This document shows positions 1 through 11,879 of a DNA stretch of 64,000 bases, piece after piece; position 1 is the first letter of the stretch; each line of letters starts with the position of its first letter. The position numbers were made by a program, and so were the translations under genes. The DNA is taken from positions 4,329,973-4,393,972 of the forward strand of contig JAYKAV010000778.1 of the NCBI GenBank assembly GCA_035582835.1, read 5' to 3'. Under the pieces are notes generated by a model. That model saw nothing but the letters and a program-made list of their open reading frames with translations. It searched no databases and was not told the DNA's origin. This stretch comes from Phoebastria nigripes. Taxonomy: Eukaryota; Chordata; Aves; Procellariiformes; Diomedeidae.

Positions 1-2367
1 TTAAAATAAGTTTTTGCATCTTAATTTATGCATCATCAGATGTAACGTAATAAAGCAAGTTAAAAACAAACTGAATGAAAGCAATGAGTACTTTTTTAAC
101 CAAAGAGCTTATTTTGACGCGGTACGGAGACCAAGAATAAAAGCCCACGCTATCCGGCAACGAAATACCCTAGTGCATTTAGTTCCACTGTTTTTCAGTG
201 AATCTGACCTACTGGAAGAATGCAGGTGTTCCTCAGAAGAAATGAAAAGGCGAGTATGGAAAGGCAAGCATGTTAGTACCGAGGTGGAGGTGGCGGAAGT
301 CTGTCCTTTAAAGTCCAAAACACACGTATGCATGGCATGCAACACACAACCTACCTCCTCAATACCCTACGTACTCACGGCCAAGCACACAAGGCATGCG
401 GACAAAGCAAAGGGAAAAGAAAAAGACACCAAGATGCTATAAACAGCTGGCACGAAGACAAGACCACGCCACAGAGACAGCAAAACCAAAGTTCTGGAAT
501 CTTCCCCACTGCGAAGTACACGCAGCTGACCACCGCCGAGTGCCTTTGAGCAGGGAAAAGGCAAAAGATGAAAGCAAGAGGAAGCTGCTAAGCCTGTGCA
601 AACTGGGACATGTGTGCTTTAGGATACCTNCACGGGTTTTCACCGATATCTTTGTGCTGACAGTTTTTGAGCTAACGTAGCAGCTGACAAAGGGCAGGAA
701 GCCAAGACAAGGAGAAGACTCTAAAATTAGCACCTTCCACCTACATTGGGCAAAGTCCTGCGCTTTCAGTTTCATTCACAACTGCACATCAATCTTTGTG
801 GATGAGCGGGGAAGGGAATACACCTTGACCTCATAAAATCCAAGATGTCCTTTACAATCATTTGTGCCACCTTGTCTAAAATGAGTATCTAAATACTGAC
901 CAGGAAATAGGTGAATTCAATACTGTCATTCCACAGGCCAAATGGACCATTTCTGTATGACTACTGTGCTTATGAGTACGTGCAATATCCTGACTGCAGC
1001 GTATTACTACCATTTCATGCCTCTACCATGAGATTTTAGGCACTTATTGTGGAAAATTTGACCAGGGATGAGTTACTGCACACCTTCATGAGAGGCAGCA
1101 TTTTCCATCATCAGTAGTTTAAAAAAGAAAGAAAAAAAAAAAAAAAAAAAAAAAAAAANAAAAAAAAAAAAAAAAAAAAAAAGATCAAGAGAGACATCAT
1201 TTCATAAATAATCAGAAATCAAAATCATAATCACATATAGAGTTACACAATAATCACGATTGTCTTCCTAGCTTATGAAGCAACAAATGGTCGATGTAAT
1301 TAATATCAAAGTAACTGCAGAGGTTGAATCAACCACAAGGGTAGTTGACTGCAATATCCTCTACCTTCCTCTACCTTTCTACCCTATTAAACTAAAACTC
1401 GTATGTCCAGCTCTAAACTCTGTGTTCTAAAACACCCTCTATTACTTGGAAATATAATTTTGCAGATCAGTGCTTAAAAAACAGCAGCTTTCAAGAACGA
1501 GTCCTGTGCAGTTCAGTTCACATAAATGACCACGTTTTCCTAGGTGACTCCAAAATAGTTAACCCTGCCCATACAAATTGATGGGTTTTTTCTTTTGTCC
1601 TGAATGACTGCAAAATCTCCCATAAACAAGAAGTGACTGCCAGCCCGCTGCAGCAGTGTTCACGAGGCATACTATGACTGGCATAGACATTTAGGAGTCA
1701 GGGGACTGAAAGGCTGAGCTGAGTCCAGACCCTCCACTTCCCATTGCTGTGCAGCATGCATGTTCTTGCGTCACGTGAAGTTGGACCAACTAACAGGCTT
1801 ATTTCCTCAAAAAGATCAGTTTCATCAGCTTTTTCTTGCACNATGTAGGTAGATTATACAGGAGACTAAAGAAAATGGTATTTCTGCCTCCTACTGTCAC
1901 CAATACCTGCCATTCTTTAGTCTGATACCATAGAAAACAGTCTACATAAAACAAGTAACAATCTGAAAACTAAAGGTAGGATTCTGAATTTAAAAAAAAA
2001 AAAAAAAGGTACAAAAGTATTTCTTTATAAATTATTTTGGGAGTCACAATTTAAATTTGGTCCAAGTTTCAAAAAGATTACACTTGTGAGGAGGCAACGT
2101 TTAACATTTCTGGAGCTGTGTTCAGGTGAACTTTTTTTTTTGGTTTTTTTTGAGTCATTTCTAACAGCCGCATCTAATGTCTCACTTTAAGGACAGAGAA
2201 CAAGACACAATTACTGAAGCTGAATTCCTAGCTATGAATCTNGGTGTTCCCAGTCTCTGGCTTAAAAAAAAAAAAAAACCAAACCAAACCCAAAACCAAG
2301 CAAGCAAAAAATCCCAATCCATTCCCAAGAAGGGACAACATCATATTCAGGGAATAGAAAGACTCAC
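1..2367 (-). other. ANK2: ANK2 intron after the repeat 8 exon (partial)
   Basis: No exon-like sequence is recognisable here on either strand. The open frames between 14 and 775 show no ankyrin or other domain similarity and lack good splice sites. The stretch holds a long poly-A tract (1132-1182) and four isolated N bases up to 2242. It also has small T- and A-rich tracts near 2130-2160, just outside the splice donor region. Confidence 0.8.
1132..1182 (+). repeat. Poly-A tract (about 51 A)
   Basis: This is an uninterrupted run of A apart from one N at 1159, preceded by AAAAAAGAAAG. It is the longest homopolymer in the window. I see no retrotransposon body or target duplication attached to it. 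Confidence 0.9.
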
Positions 2368-2466
2368 CCTGGTTTTGGCATCGATCTGCCCTCCGCGATC
2401 CAGCAAGAGCTTCACCATGTTTGTGTTTCCCCTTTTGGAAGCCACATGCAGTGGGGTGATTCCATT
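2368..2466 (-). CDS. ANK2: ANK2 exon: ankyrin repeat 8
   Basis: This 99-base, phase-0 exon encodes a 33-residue repeat, starting [19 protein letters not shown] and ending QIDAKTR. The acceptor is GTGTAG and the donor GTGAGT. NGITPLH and [13 protein letters not shown] agree with ankyrin-B. I recall ankyrin-G with NDITPLH and LLDRGAKIDAKTR. This is the last ANK2 exon in the window. The expected next exon (repeat 9, starting DGLTPLH) is not found in positions 1-2367, so the gene continues off the left edge. Confidence 0.97.
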
Positions 2467-3638
2467 CTACACCATGAAAAGAACAAACAATGAGCATGAT
2501 GGATTTGAAGGTGTAAAATGGTGGTGAATTTGTGTTCGGATCACAAAAAATGAGACCATCACATTGTAGAGAATAAACAAAAACGTACTTGAGCATCAGA
2601 GCTAGGCACACACCATATAAGCTAGAGTTAGTAATTCCTTTCTAAGCAAGAATCTTTACTCATTGTTGGGGGTTTTTAGTCAACGAAGCAGCGCATCTGC
2701 CAAAGCAGCAACATCACAGTCCCAGAGTCAGACAAAGAAACAAACATATATCGGAGTCCCAATGAGTCAATATTCACAGAACACTGATGCATTTAAATCA
2801 TTGCAACATACACAGAGTACACAAATGCGTGACTCCTGCACAAAGGAACCTTCTTAGTGTAATGCCAATAGCCTAAAGGAGTAGGTCCAGTTTAGGCTGA
2901 AAGTCCTTGCAAACGCTTTGGGTGAGGAAAGAGGTAATAGTAGCAGCTACTCCGGACTGGCAACAGGAGGAAGTCAGTCTGAAAGGCAGAAGCCTAAAGT
3001 AATTCAAAGTGTGTCTGGCAAAATTAAACTGAAAACTTGTGATCCTGTAGCTATGTTGAGGTACAGATTACCAGCGGTTTTCATGGCACCAGATGCCGTG
3101 CTTCAAACTATGTAACGTACAACAGCAAAGAGACTATATTATGTAGCTCTGCAGTTGTTTACCATAAAAGAGTTGTCATGATTAATTAGTACTTTTACTG
3201 TGGCATTTATAGAATGGCGATATACCTTACTTTACTTTTTCAAAATATGTTTACATGTGAAAATATCAAATTAAAGTAGTACGGTAAATACTGAATACTG
3301 AAAAAGCTAATAAATCCTGCATGTATTTCTGGAGTATGTCTAACTGACAGAGAAGCTGAAGTGAGTTGACACATTATGAGAATATCAGCTTTCTGGAAGT
3401 AGTCAAAGGAGCCTGCTTCCTTCAGCTGGGAATACTGGTCGCTACTCAACTCCCAAGGACTCTGGTGCACTGCATGGAGGCAACCTTTAAGAATTACTGC
3501 AAAAAAAGACATCTTTGAACACAACCGAATTTCAGCATCACTTTGCTCCTCGCTTACTCTTGACTAAGAATTACAGAAAGAAACACTCCCACTTTTGTAG
3601 GCCATTACAATCAAGAAGAGAAAGAAACTCCTCCGTAC
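2467..3638 (-). other. ANK2: ANK2 intron between repeat 7 and repeat 8 exons
   Basis: This 1,172-base GT-AG intron is AT-rich. I see no repeat element or further exon in it. Confidence 0.9.
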
Positions 3639-3737
3639 CCGTGCTGTGAAATCGACTGCAGCTCCTCGGTTTAGCAGAAGCGTTGCCACATTGACATTTC
3701 CATAGTGCGCAGCTATGTGCAAAGGTGTAAAGCCACT
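3639..3737 (-). CDS. ANK2: ANK2 exon: ankyrin repeat 7
   Basis: This 99-base, phase-0 exon encodes a canonical repeat, starting [18 protein letters not shown] and ending DFTAR. The acceptor is TTTGTAG and the donor GTACGG. The residues [17 protein letters not shown] match ankyrin-B. I recall ankyrin-G having [17 protein letters not shown]. The exon is in frame whether or not the upstream MMVNRTTE microexon is included. Confidence 0.97.
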
Positions 3738-5907
3738 CTACAAAGGGAAACAGCCCTTATTATAGAAATCATTTTATACAAGATAATCGACTTAACTAGA
3801 ACTTGATTTTAAAAGCTGCTGGCAAACAAATGTATCGTGTCGATTTTAGCCAGTTCACCTATAATATAGCGCAGCCTTTCAGGCAGAGAATGCAGTTTTC
3901 ATATGAGAGGTTATCAAAAGTGCTTCATTCTTTCATTCTCCAACTCAGTTTTCTGAATTAGTGGCCAATAAGAAGAGTAGCTTTCATCACAGAAAATATT
4001 AATATATTAGCCATTCTTAAAGAAAATAAAGGAAGTTTCCTTATTACAATTTGGAAGCAACATGGGTCTTTTGGGCTGCATCTGTTTACTGGTTTTGGAT
4101 AAATGACCACAAAAGTTGTTGGACTCTTATTTTACTGCTCTTAGAACTAGAAATATTGACAACATATTTCCTTCTTTTTTTTTTTTTTTTTTTTTTTAAT
4201 GAAAAAGCAGTGGTTATTCACTATTTACCTCCACAACTCGGTGCACATCAGAAAGTACTTAGTAGCACAGAATAACAATCATAATTATTTATATTTATGT
4301 ACGATTCGGGTCTCAAAGGATCTGAAGAAACTTCGCCATCTATACATCAGAAAAAACACAATTTACTTATTGCCTCTCGAACACTAGAAGGTGAAACCTG
4401 CTCCAGCTACGAGATACAGAATTGCTTGACAACAACATAAAAAAGATTAATTTTTCAGAAACTAGGACACAGAGCAAGCTTTTAGTCTCATAAGTAATTC
4501 AAGTAGAAAGGACCTTGGGTTTGAGGTTTCCCTGAAGAGCTTTACACTGACTTGATCAGATCTTGCTGTTAGTTATGGAAAGAGAGAAATACTTTTGGCT
4601 TCTAGACTATACCATATTTTCAACTAGGTTTCATTTCTTTCCGTGTACAAATCATCATTTTAAACCACTTGTGGAATAAAGAAATGGTGGCAGATGTTGC
4701 ACTCCGAAATCAACTTTATTCCCAAAAGATATAGCAATCAGCCCGCTATTTTACCCTAATTCCATTTACTTCCTTGTCAGCCCACAGGTGATCCTGGTCA
4801 AAGTACAGTCAAACGCTCATTAAATTCATAGTCGTCTCGCTGTGATAAATTACCAGGGAAGTGTCTACTGAGGATATTAGGCACACAAATAGGATACTGC
4901 GTTAAGCTATCGATTGAATGCATATGGCATTAACAACTACCTCCTCGCGGACACGTGTTTGCCTGGTGACAAACACCAGGTATGAGAAGTAACGCAATGG
5001 CCGGTGAAGGAGAGGTAACCCCCTTCACATTCACCATAGCGAAGAACATGCCCGCGGGCAGATGCCAGAGAGAAGCCGTCACCCTTTCAATTCCCATCGC
5101 CGGCTGCCTCGTGGCAACTTGCTCATGTGCACGCACACCAAGCGTGAAGCACTTTCATACGGGTGCGCGCATTCAGAATTCATTCCCTCATCTAACAGGG
5201 AAACTCCGTCATTTAAAAGCAGGCATTCAAATAATGACCGNGTTCTTGGAAATAATTCTTTTTCCTAAACGTGACAATAATCTTTAGGGGAGAAATCACG
5301 GTTCTAGCCAATCAGACCCATGATTTTTAGTGGAAGTGCTTGGAGAGTTGGTATTTCCAGAATCCGTATGAGAAATGTAGCATTATCTGCTGCAGGTAAG
5401 TTCTGATTATGTGCTATCCCTTAAGGACTTTTCAAAACTTTATTGAAAAGATGGTAATAAGAACAATGGTGAAAATAAGCAGATGCTCTGAACAAGTTTT
5501 TACCTTAGAGGATTTGATTATATTCATTATTGTAAAAGAAGGAAAATGAATTTTACCATTATTCTGGCTGAGCCAGACACCTTAATTTAGTTATGCCAGG
5601 TGAGTGCATTTTCATAATTAATGAAATTGAGCTAGAAAAGCATCTTTATCCTCTTAGCTCCATTACTCACTTCAGACTTCTTTGAACTGATGTGAATTCT
5701 CAAAAGTTTACTTCAATAGTGACACAAATAAAAAGAAGTTCTAAGATAAAGGATGAATGAAAATAGGTTTGCTGAGTCACAAATTTCTATGTATTAAAAA
5801 AAGAGTCTTATCTTCACTTTCAGTGCTAAATAATAAAGAAATATTGCCACAGAGCAGAGAAAATAATTATAACAGAAAGAGTAATTAAAAATTTTTGATC
5901 TCGGTAC
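3738..5907 (-). other. ANK2: ANK2 intron between the microexon and the repeat 7 exon
   Basis: This 2,170-base GT-AG intron contains a 23-T run (4175-4197) and a small CpG-richer patch near 5000-5160. No additional exon is recognised in it. Confidence 0.88.
4175..4197 (+). repeat. Poly-T tract (23 T)
   Basis: This is an uninterrupted T run in the intron before repeat 7. No element body is recognised beside it. Confidence 0.9.
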
Positions 5908-5931
5908 CTCAGTCGTCCTATTCACCATCAT
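5908..5931 (-). CDS. ANK2: ANK2 24-nt microexon (MMVNRTTE)
   Basis: Exactly 24 bases encode MMVNRTTE between the acceptor CATCAG and the donor GTACCG. The same eight residues occur in the long form of ankyrin-B between repeats 6 and 7, and as far as I know they are absent from ankyrin-G at this point. Both boundaries are phase 0, so skipping the exon keeps the frame and directly joins ADVQSK to SGFTPLH. This is the single best paralogue marker in the window. The insert would lengthen the loop between two repeats of the solenoid. It is too short for ORF-based gene finding and was located from the flanking exons. Confidence 0.94.
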
Positions 5932-5962
5932 CTGATGCAGCATGGTTTGGGAAAAAGAGGAA
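5932..5962 (-). promoter_or_regulatory. Microexon acceptor with displaced pyrimidine tract and TGC motifs
   Basis: On the minus strand a pyrimidine tract (TTCCTCTTTTTC, 5951-5962) is followed by TGCTGC (5937-5942) and then CATCAG at the exon edge. A TGC element between the pyrimidine tract and the AG is the layout described for neural microexons activated by SRRM4 (nSR100). The placement is seen directly in the sequence. Regulation by SRRM4 is inferred. Confidence 0.5.
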
Positions 5963-6408
5963 CAATATTAAAGACTGGCCGCAAAACGAAGAACTATGTT
6001 GCTTTTTGAAATGAGTTATGCTGTTAATGATGGGAAAAGCCATTCAAGCATGCATTAACTTTAAATACAACCTATGTTCCCATGGGCAATAAACCAGTAT
6101 CCTATTTAATAGGGAAGCAGTGATTCTGCTCCCATTCCAGCGTCTTCTGGTTTACAAAAGGTGAAAGAAAGCTGGTTACCAAAGAAATGGGAGGTATAAC
6201 TAAAAAGCAGAAAAACGAGTAGTTTGTCATTACTGTGTAACTAAACACTGCAAAAGTCGGTATGTTACTGGTGATACTGGTCGAGCAACTTGTCTTTCCC
6301 CACAGAAGAAATTACCTTTAACCGTTAAGACGAAGGAAGTAAAGTTTGTTGCCCCTCGGCACTCAGCCGCGTGACTACCCTGTTACCTCTACGGCAGCGT
6401 GGCGTTAC
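5932..6408 (-). other. ANK2: ANK2 intron between the repeat 5-6 exon and the microexon
   Basis: At 477 bases this is the shortest complete intron in the window. It runs from donor GTAACG to the acceptor CATCAG. Its 3' end carries the TGC-containing microexon acceptor described separately. No repeat is seen. Confidence 0.9.
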
Positions 6409-6594
6409 CTTGGACTGCACGTCGGCATTATGGTCGTTCTGCAGTAAGAGCGCCGCCGATTTGGTGTCGTCTTTTCTAGCGGCGATATGCAGAGCCGGTA
6501 ATCTCACTTTCCCCTTGGTGTCATTTTCCAGAAGGATGGCCACCGCCTGGTTGTGTCCTTGTTGCAGTGCAACAGCTAGAGGAGTGAAACCGTC
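6409..6594 (-). CDS. ANK2: ANK2 exon: ankyrin repeats 5 and 6
   Basis: This 186-base, phase-0 exon encodes 62 residues, starting [18 protein letters not shown], then [19 protein letters not shown], and ending HNADVQSK. It is the fused pair of repeats 5 and 6, in which repeat 5 is four residues short of the usual 33. The length and fusion match vertebrate ankyrins. Residues such as [12 protein letters not shown] and DHNADVQSK fit ankyrin-B rather than ankyrin-G, which I recall with NNADVESK. The acceptor is ACCAG and the donor GTAACG. The exon is more GC- and CpG-rich than its surroundings. Confidence 0.97.
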
Positions 6595-8015
6595 CTGGTA
6601 GAGAAGAAAACAAGATGTGCTCGGTAAGCCAAAGGACGTACAGCTTCAGGGAGTTGCACAGCGCTGTTCACACGTAGAAATTTGGTTAAGCGCATTACCA
6701 GCTGGTTTCTACCTCTGCACCACCGTCTCCAGTGAAATGACATCGGAGGCACAACATTTTAACCCGGATATGACTTCAAACATGTCAGAAGCATACTTTC
6801 TCCACTTCAAAGTAGTCTTTTTTCAAGTCAAGTACAAGCAAAGGATCATTCTACAGTATCTCTCTTAATTACTTCTCATCTTAAAATGGGCCACAAAGCA
6901 TATTTTTAGCAATATTTTGGTAAGGATTAGTGAGCACTGAACAAAGTAGATGTGACAAATATACANGGAAATGGTTTCTGAATATCTCGCGTCTCTGTGA
7001 AAAGAAAGCGTATCTTCAGATGCATTTGCTGCAGTTTCCCGCTCTAAGTTACACATGGACTGTGACTCAAGAAAGCCAGATCACGTTCAGGAATTTATTC
7101 TAACTTGAAGCAGGAAAACATTAGATTATTTGTACTTTTTGGAAAAACAAAGTCAGAAAAATCTCTCTGCTTTTCATTCATAGTTTTTGCTCTGTTTTAA
7201 AACTGTTTTCAAATTGTCTTGCTCCTCCACACATGCCCCGGATTGCCAATGCTTTAAAAAGCGTCACAGGATCGTAACTTGCTATCTCAGCTGAAGTACT
7301 GCCTGCTCCCACCTCTNTCATTCTGACTATAAAACTGAACCTAGCTCAAGTCTTGCACGCTGCCCAAGCACNTATGTGCTGTAACCACACGCTAGATCGG
7401 AGGGCAGCTGAACCACGAGGAACAGAGCAGCTCTCTAACCGAGTCTGTGACCNGAGGCATGGTGAATAGCAATGAAAGAAAAGGGAAGGGAATAAAACAA
7501 GGTCTCCCATGTCTGGGTCAGAAGGAACAACTAAAGAGTTGATTATAGCCAGAAAGTGAGAAAACTGATTTAGATGCATTGGAAAAGGCATAGGAACGAG
7601 ACAGAATTGATTTGGAATAGGAGTATGGAAAGATGATAAAATAATAAAGGATAAGTTAGGAAGGAATGAATGAGAGCTAACATATGCTGAAAGAAACATT
7701 TGAAGAATTGCCAAAGCAATTTTTCCCTTTAGTAATCTAATAACGTTCACTCCCTTTTGCGTAGAACTGTGGGTAGGTGCGTTGTAACAGCGATACTACT
7801 ATGGTTTCTTTCTGTAATAGAGATTAAATTCTGTACAGTGAATTAAAAAAGGGCGAACAGCTGATGAAACAGCTGAACTGTAAAGATAATTCTGAGATTG
7901 GGGCTACATTAGGTGTTGAAATGGCTTAATGCATTTGCCTTTCGCCTCTGGGAACATGAGAACAAATCCTGGATTAGAGGCCCTGTGAAACTGAGCTCAT
8001 CCTTACTCTCATTTT

Positions 8016-8034
8016 GTATATATATATGTATATA
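8016..8034 (+). repeat. TA microsatellite
   Basis: An alternating TA run with a single G interruption (TATATATATATGTATATA) within the repeat 4 to repeat 5-6 intron. Confidence 0.85.
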
Positions 8035-9339
8035 AGCGTTAGAGGAAACGAAATCTATCCAAAGGCAGTGCAAGTTTCAAAGCTTCAAAGACAAGATCAT
8101 CCATTTGATTTGCACCACTTTATCTTCCATCCTTCTCTCAAAGGACACAACTCTTTCTGCATTCCCTCTCCTATTGCTTCTGGAAAGCATGGCTGACCGG
8201 AGGTCGGAGAAAGCATTTCATTTCCCCACCTCCCCACGTGAGGACAGCCAGTCTTTGATGCCAAACAGAAGGTCCTTCTCCGTGTATGTCGGTGGCTGCC
8301 ATCCCACCTTATTTAATGTACCATTTCTTCATTCTGTTCATGAGACTAACTCTGGGCACATGTGAAAGCGGACAGTGGCTCAAGCCATCCTTCAGTAACC
8401 CTCGAATCACTGAAACCATCACCTCAGCAAGACCTGAACCCAGCCTGGCCGGGCTCCTGGAGAGCCACAGTTCCACTCGGCTCCTTCAGAAGGGGTGTGT
8501 TTCTGCCACGTTGCCTGGCAATCACACGGGATTTCATATTTCAGAAAGCTGACATGTAACGTGATCGCCATATATGCAGGCCACGAGAGGATTATTTTAG
8601 GAGCTGTCATCAAATGGTACAGTATCCATTGAAAGAAAGGACAGTAAAGCAGCTGTTAACACTAGCAGTTCGGTTTAAAGGAAAGGAGAGCGAGCATAAA
8701 TGCACCATCATTTTGAATTCATCCGTCTGCGAAGGCAATCCAGAACGGGTAAGTTTCTGTACAGGAAAAAGTAATAAACATGAGCAAAAGCTCTCTCAGG
8801 AGAGGAACTTTCCTCTTACTACTTCACATGGCACATCCATATCCATAGAACAAACACGAAGCCAACACACAGAGCCTGTTCACTCGTCCCCTTGGCTGGG
8901 AATAAAAGAACATTCGGAGGAAAGAGAACAAGAGGAGGAAACAGAATGAGCACAGTCCTCCTGACCTAGGAGTTTTCCCCATTGCTCTCAAACCCTCTCA
9001 TGTGCAGAAGGAAGTTCTTACNATTCAGTTCCTCTTGAGATGGAGTCTCGTCTCTCTTTCTTTGGTGTCTGCCTGGCTTGCGCTGAAGTTACTGCAGGTT
9101 TACGGCACTGCAGTTAAATCCAGAACCCAGCAATTAATACCATCCTTCTGCGTATTTATACCCACGTGGTCCACCAGTAGAAATAAAGTGTCCGAGGAGA
9201 AAACAGCACATTGCCTGCGGAGCTTATTGATGTGATCCTTGTTAGTCATTTGATTTCCAATTCACGCTCATCACAGACAACAACGAAGTCGCAGATGAGC
9301 CTCGGAATCAGAGTAACTTAGCTGGTCAAGGAGGTCCAG

Positions 9340-9415
9340 CTGCCATCGCTCCTCACTTAGGGGAGCAGGAGGTTGGAGCAAGTGACCTCCTGAGGCCCCT
9401 TTCTACCTGAATGAA
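9340..9415 (+). mobile_element. Probable old CR1 3' fragment
   Basis: The stretch GGAGGTTGGAGCAAGTGACC, followed by TCCTGAGGCCCCTTTCTACC, parallels the CR1 3' motif of gaining GGTTGG, then GATGACCTCC, then GAGGTCCCTTCCAACC. The preceding GGGGAGCA matches the region where CR1 has GAGCAGGGGGG. The terminal ATTCTGTG repeats are not seen, so this is a diverged, trimmed remnant. Confidence 0.5.
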
Positions 9416-10078
9416 CCCAGCACCACAGAGAGCCTACTCCACTCATCACTTCTGTGCACGCACCTGCCTGTTCCTCACTCTTTCTCTCTATGCAGAAAAT
9501 ATTCTGAACTCATCTAAAATCTCAAGACCCAATCTAAAAGGAAGCTTGTCAACAACTAAGTGTTGATACCAATTGTTTTTATACCATTTTACACTATACA
9601 CAGACACCCTTCTGGACACAGTCCTCATAGTCCTAATTATGGTATTCCCATTATGTTCCACACACTTTTCAGCTGGCTGAGGAAGAAGCTGAAGCAAGCC
9701 TCCAAACTACCTTCCCCAGAAGACCCCTTATACAGCCAAGCATGGGAGATACATGCTATAATATTCTGTTCACCGATTTTTGCCCAGATCTTACAGTGCA
9801 AATGAAAAAGCAGCACAAAGATAGCCCTGTTGCTCAGGTGATGGCACTCCTAGATGCTTGAGTTCTCATGGGCTTTGTTGGAAACGTAAATCTGTTCAAA
9901 TGAAATGTTGTACCTCTCCACTTAGCCTATAATCGATCTACTATTCAGCTCCGTTCCCCTGACAATCCCACCTTGGCCTCCTGTAATTTCTACAGCCCTA
10001 GGGACCTCTCTTCAAAACCTCATTCATTTTTCAGAAAATTCTCCAGGAAGCTGATAGGAGAAATGGGCGCAAACTGAC

Positions 10079-10150
10079 GGTGAAAATCCTGGGCTCACTA
10101 AAGTCAGTGGAAATTTTGCTGTCAAATGAATCGGGCTGGATTTCATCCCT
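10079..10150. repeat. Imperfect palindrome, possible ancient MITE-like element
   Basis: The left part GGTGAAAATCCTGGGCTCAC and the right part CGGGCTGGATTTCATCC are imperfect reverse complements around a centre containing GTCAGTGG, AAATTTTGC and TGTCAAATGA. The layout resembles palindromic interspersed sequences common in reptiles and birds that read roughly 'tgaaatcctgg, ctgaagtcaatgg' and back again. I cannot name the family. Each arm has several mismatches, so it would be old. Confidence 0.4.
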
Positions 10151-10357
10151 TGACTTTTCACCACTTCCAGAACAGTTCACCCTTGTCTTCTGCGCACGTA
10201 GAAAAAAAAAGGATAAGATTCATAATACACCTCATTGAAATGGAAGTGTGAAAGTTCTCAAAATACTCCGTTTGAAAAATCTTCTGACTTTAAGCGATCT
10301 GAATATAAAGGCAAAGGAAAATAAGAGCGTGTGTAAAAAAAGAACAATATACCTCAC

Positions 10358-10456
10358 CTCGGTAGCTGTGCTTTGGTTGGCTCCATTCTCCAGGAGATAT
10401 TTCACCACTTCAATGTGGTTCTCTTGAGCTGCCATATATAAAGGAGTAAAGCCATT
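10358..10456 (-). CDS. ANK2: ANK2 exon: ankyrin repeat 4
   Basis: This 99-base, phase-0 exon encodes a 33-residue ankyrin repeat, starting [19 protein letters not shown] and ending NQSTATE. The acceptor ends in CTAG and the donor is GTGAGG. TPLYMAA, with tyrosine instead of the usual histidine of TPLHMAA, is typical of repeat 4 in ankyrins and helps place the exon. I recall mammalian ankyrin-B having HIDVV where this sequence has HIEVV, a conservative change. The repeat packs in the N-terminal quarter of the solenoid, one of the areas used for membrane-protein binding. Confidence 0.97.
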
Positions 10457-11879
10457 CTAGGAAGAACACACGAGAAAATACTGTAATGAGGAAACGGAAT
10501 ATACCAACAATAATGAACCCCAAATAAATATACGGCTAAAAATGCATTTGTGCTTTTTTTAACTGAAATGTTTTAAGTGTGTAAGTAGAACAACTTTGTA
10601 TTTTTTAACTGAATATGGTAATGTTTAATGCCATTTAAGCCACAAAACTCTACATGCTTTCACACTCATTTTCTTTTGACACATGTTTTAAGGACGCAAT
10701 GGACACACTAATTATTAATANAGCTACTCCTTGCTGACAAGGCTCAGGGACTGTAAAGCTGGCAATAAAGTTTTATGAAAGCTGACAGGAAAGCAAGAGT
10801 TTCCTCCATTTATTGCATTAACTTAACCAAAGACATCATCCCCTGGAGACCATAAAGTCCATACCTCTACAAGCTGAGTAGAGATGACAAAGGCTTAACA
10901 TACTACATAAAATCTTGTAAGACATAAAACATTGCAAATCATCAAACAGAAAGGAACTCAACCTTTAGTAACAACTGCATTTCTGACCGTACAGTAAGTT
11001 CATCTATCATTTAATTATAAACATTCATTAAAATGTCCTAGAGTCCTTAAAAGAATCTGCTCAGGATAATACAGTAATTTTAAAAAATTCTTCTAAGTTA
11101 ATCAAACTACAGGCAAATTCATTAGAAACATAAGGCCTTTCTTCCCATTAAAATACTTTAATGCAAACAATTTTAATTAATTAGCTACAAAATCCTTATG
11201 AAAGCAAGGCATGGAAGTGAGCTGTCTGCCTGATTAATAACTTTCTTCTAAGAGTTTTTAAGATTGCTAAAAAGGCCTTAGAAAATTCTTTAATGTTCTG
11301 TAGATTACCATGTAACATAAGAGGACATAATCACCTATGCTTCTGAAAACATTCTTCTGTCTTGGAATGGCACTTTTAGCTAGAACATAAACCATAACCA
11401 GACTTCAAACATGCAATTTTTTTTTTTTATCTTGCATGCTGTCACAATGAATGATAAGCTTGTGCATTTACACAAGCGGTCAGAATTAATGCAAATACTG
11501 TGATAACTAAGAACATTGTTTCAGAGAAGCCAATATTATTCTTTCTGGCAAACTTGCTGTGAAAACATTCCAGTAATTTCCTAATGAAATGAAATCTCAT
11601 TTTTCAGTCACTAGGTAATACAGTTGATTGTAGAACTGATGTCTTTACAACCCCCCTCTGCATTTACAAATGTAGACGATTGCTCAGGCAATAAGTGTCA
11701 TTTATGTTGTGTATGTCATATGATATATGTCATATATGTTGCAGCAAGTCTTTTAATACTGCTTTGCATAATATTCTGGCACTTCCATCAACAATCTTGG
11801 CACATATAATTAAAAAATGGCACCCAGAGAACAGTCAACAGCAGTTCAATGCCAAAACCGTGGGATGTATTTTGAGTGG

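Larger units (their letters stand above)
6595..10357 (-). other. ANK2: ANK2 intron between repeat 4 and repeat 5-6 exons
   Basis: This 3,763-base intron contains a short TA microsatellite (8016-8034), a decayed CR1 3' fragment (about 9340-9415) and an imperfect palindrome (about 10079-10150). N bases occur at 6966, 7317, 7372, 7453 and 9022. The frames between 7346 and 8949 have no recognisable protein similarity. Confidence 0.88.

Noticed and set aside
1132..1182. Long poly-A as the tail of a processed pseudogene or SINE
   Set aside because: No gene-like or SINE-like body precedes it and no target-site duplication was found.
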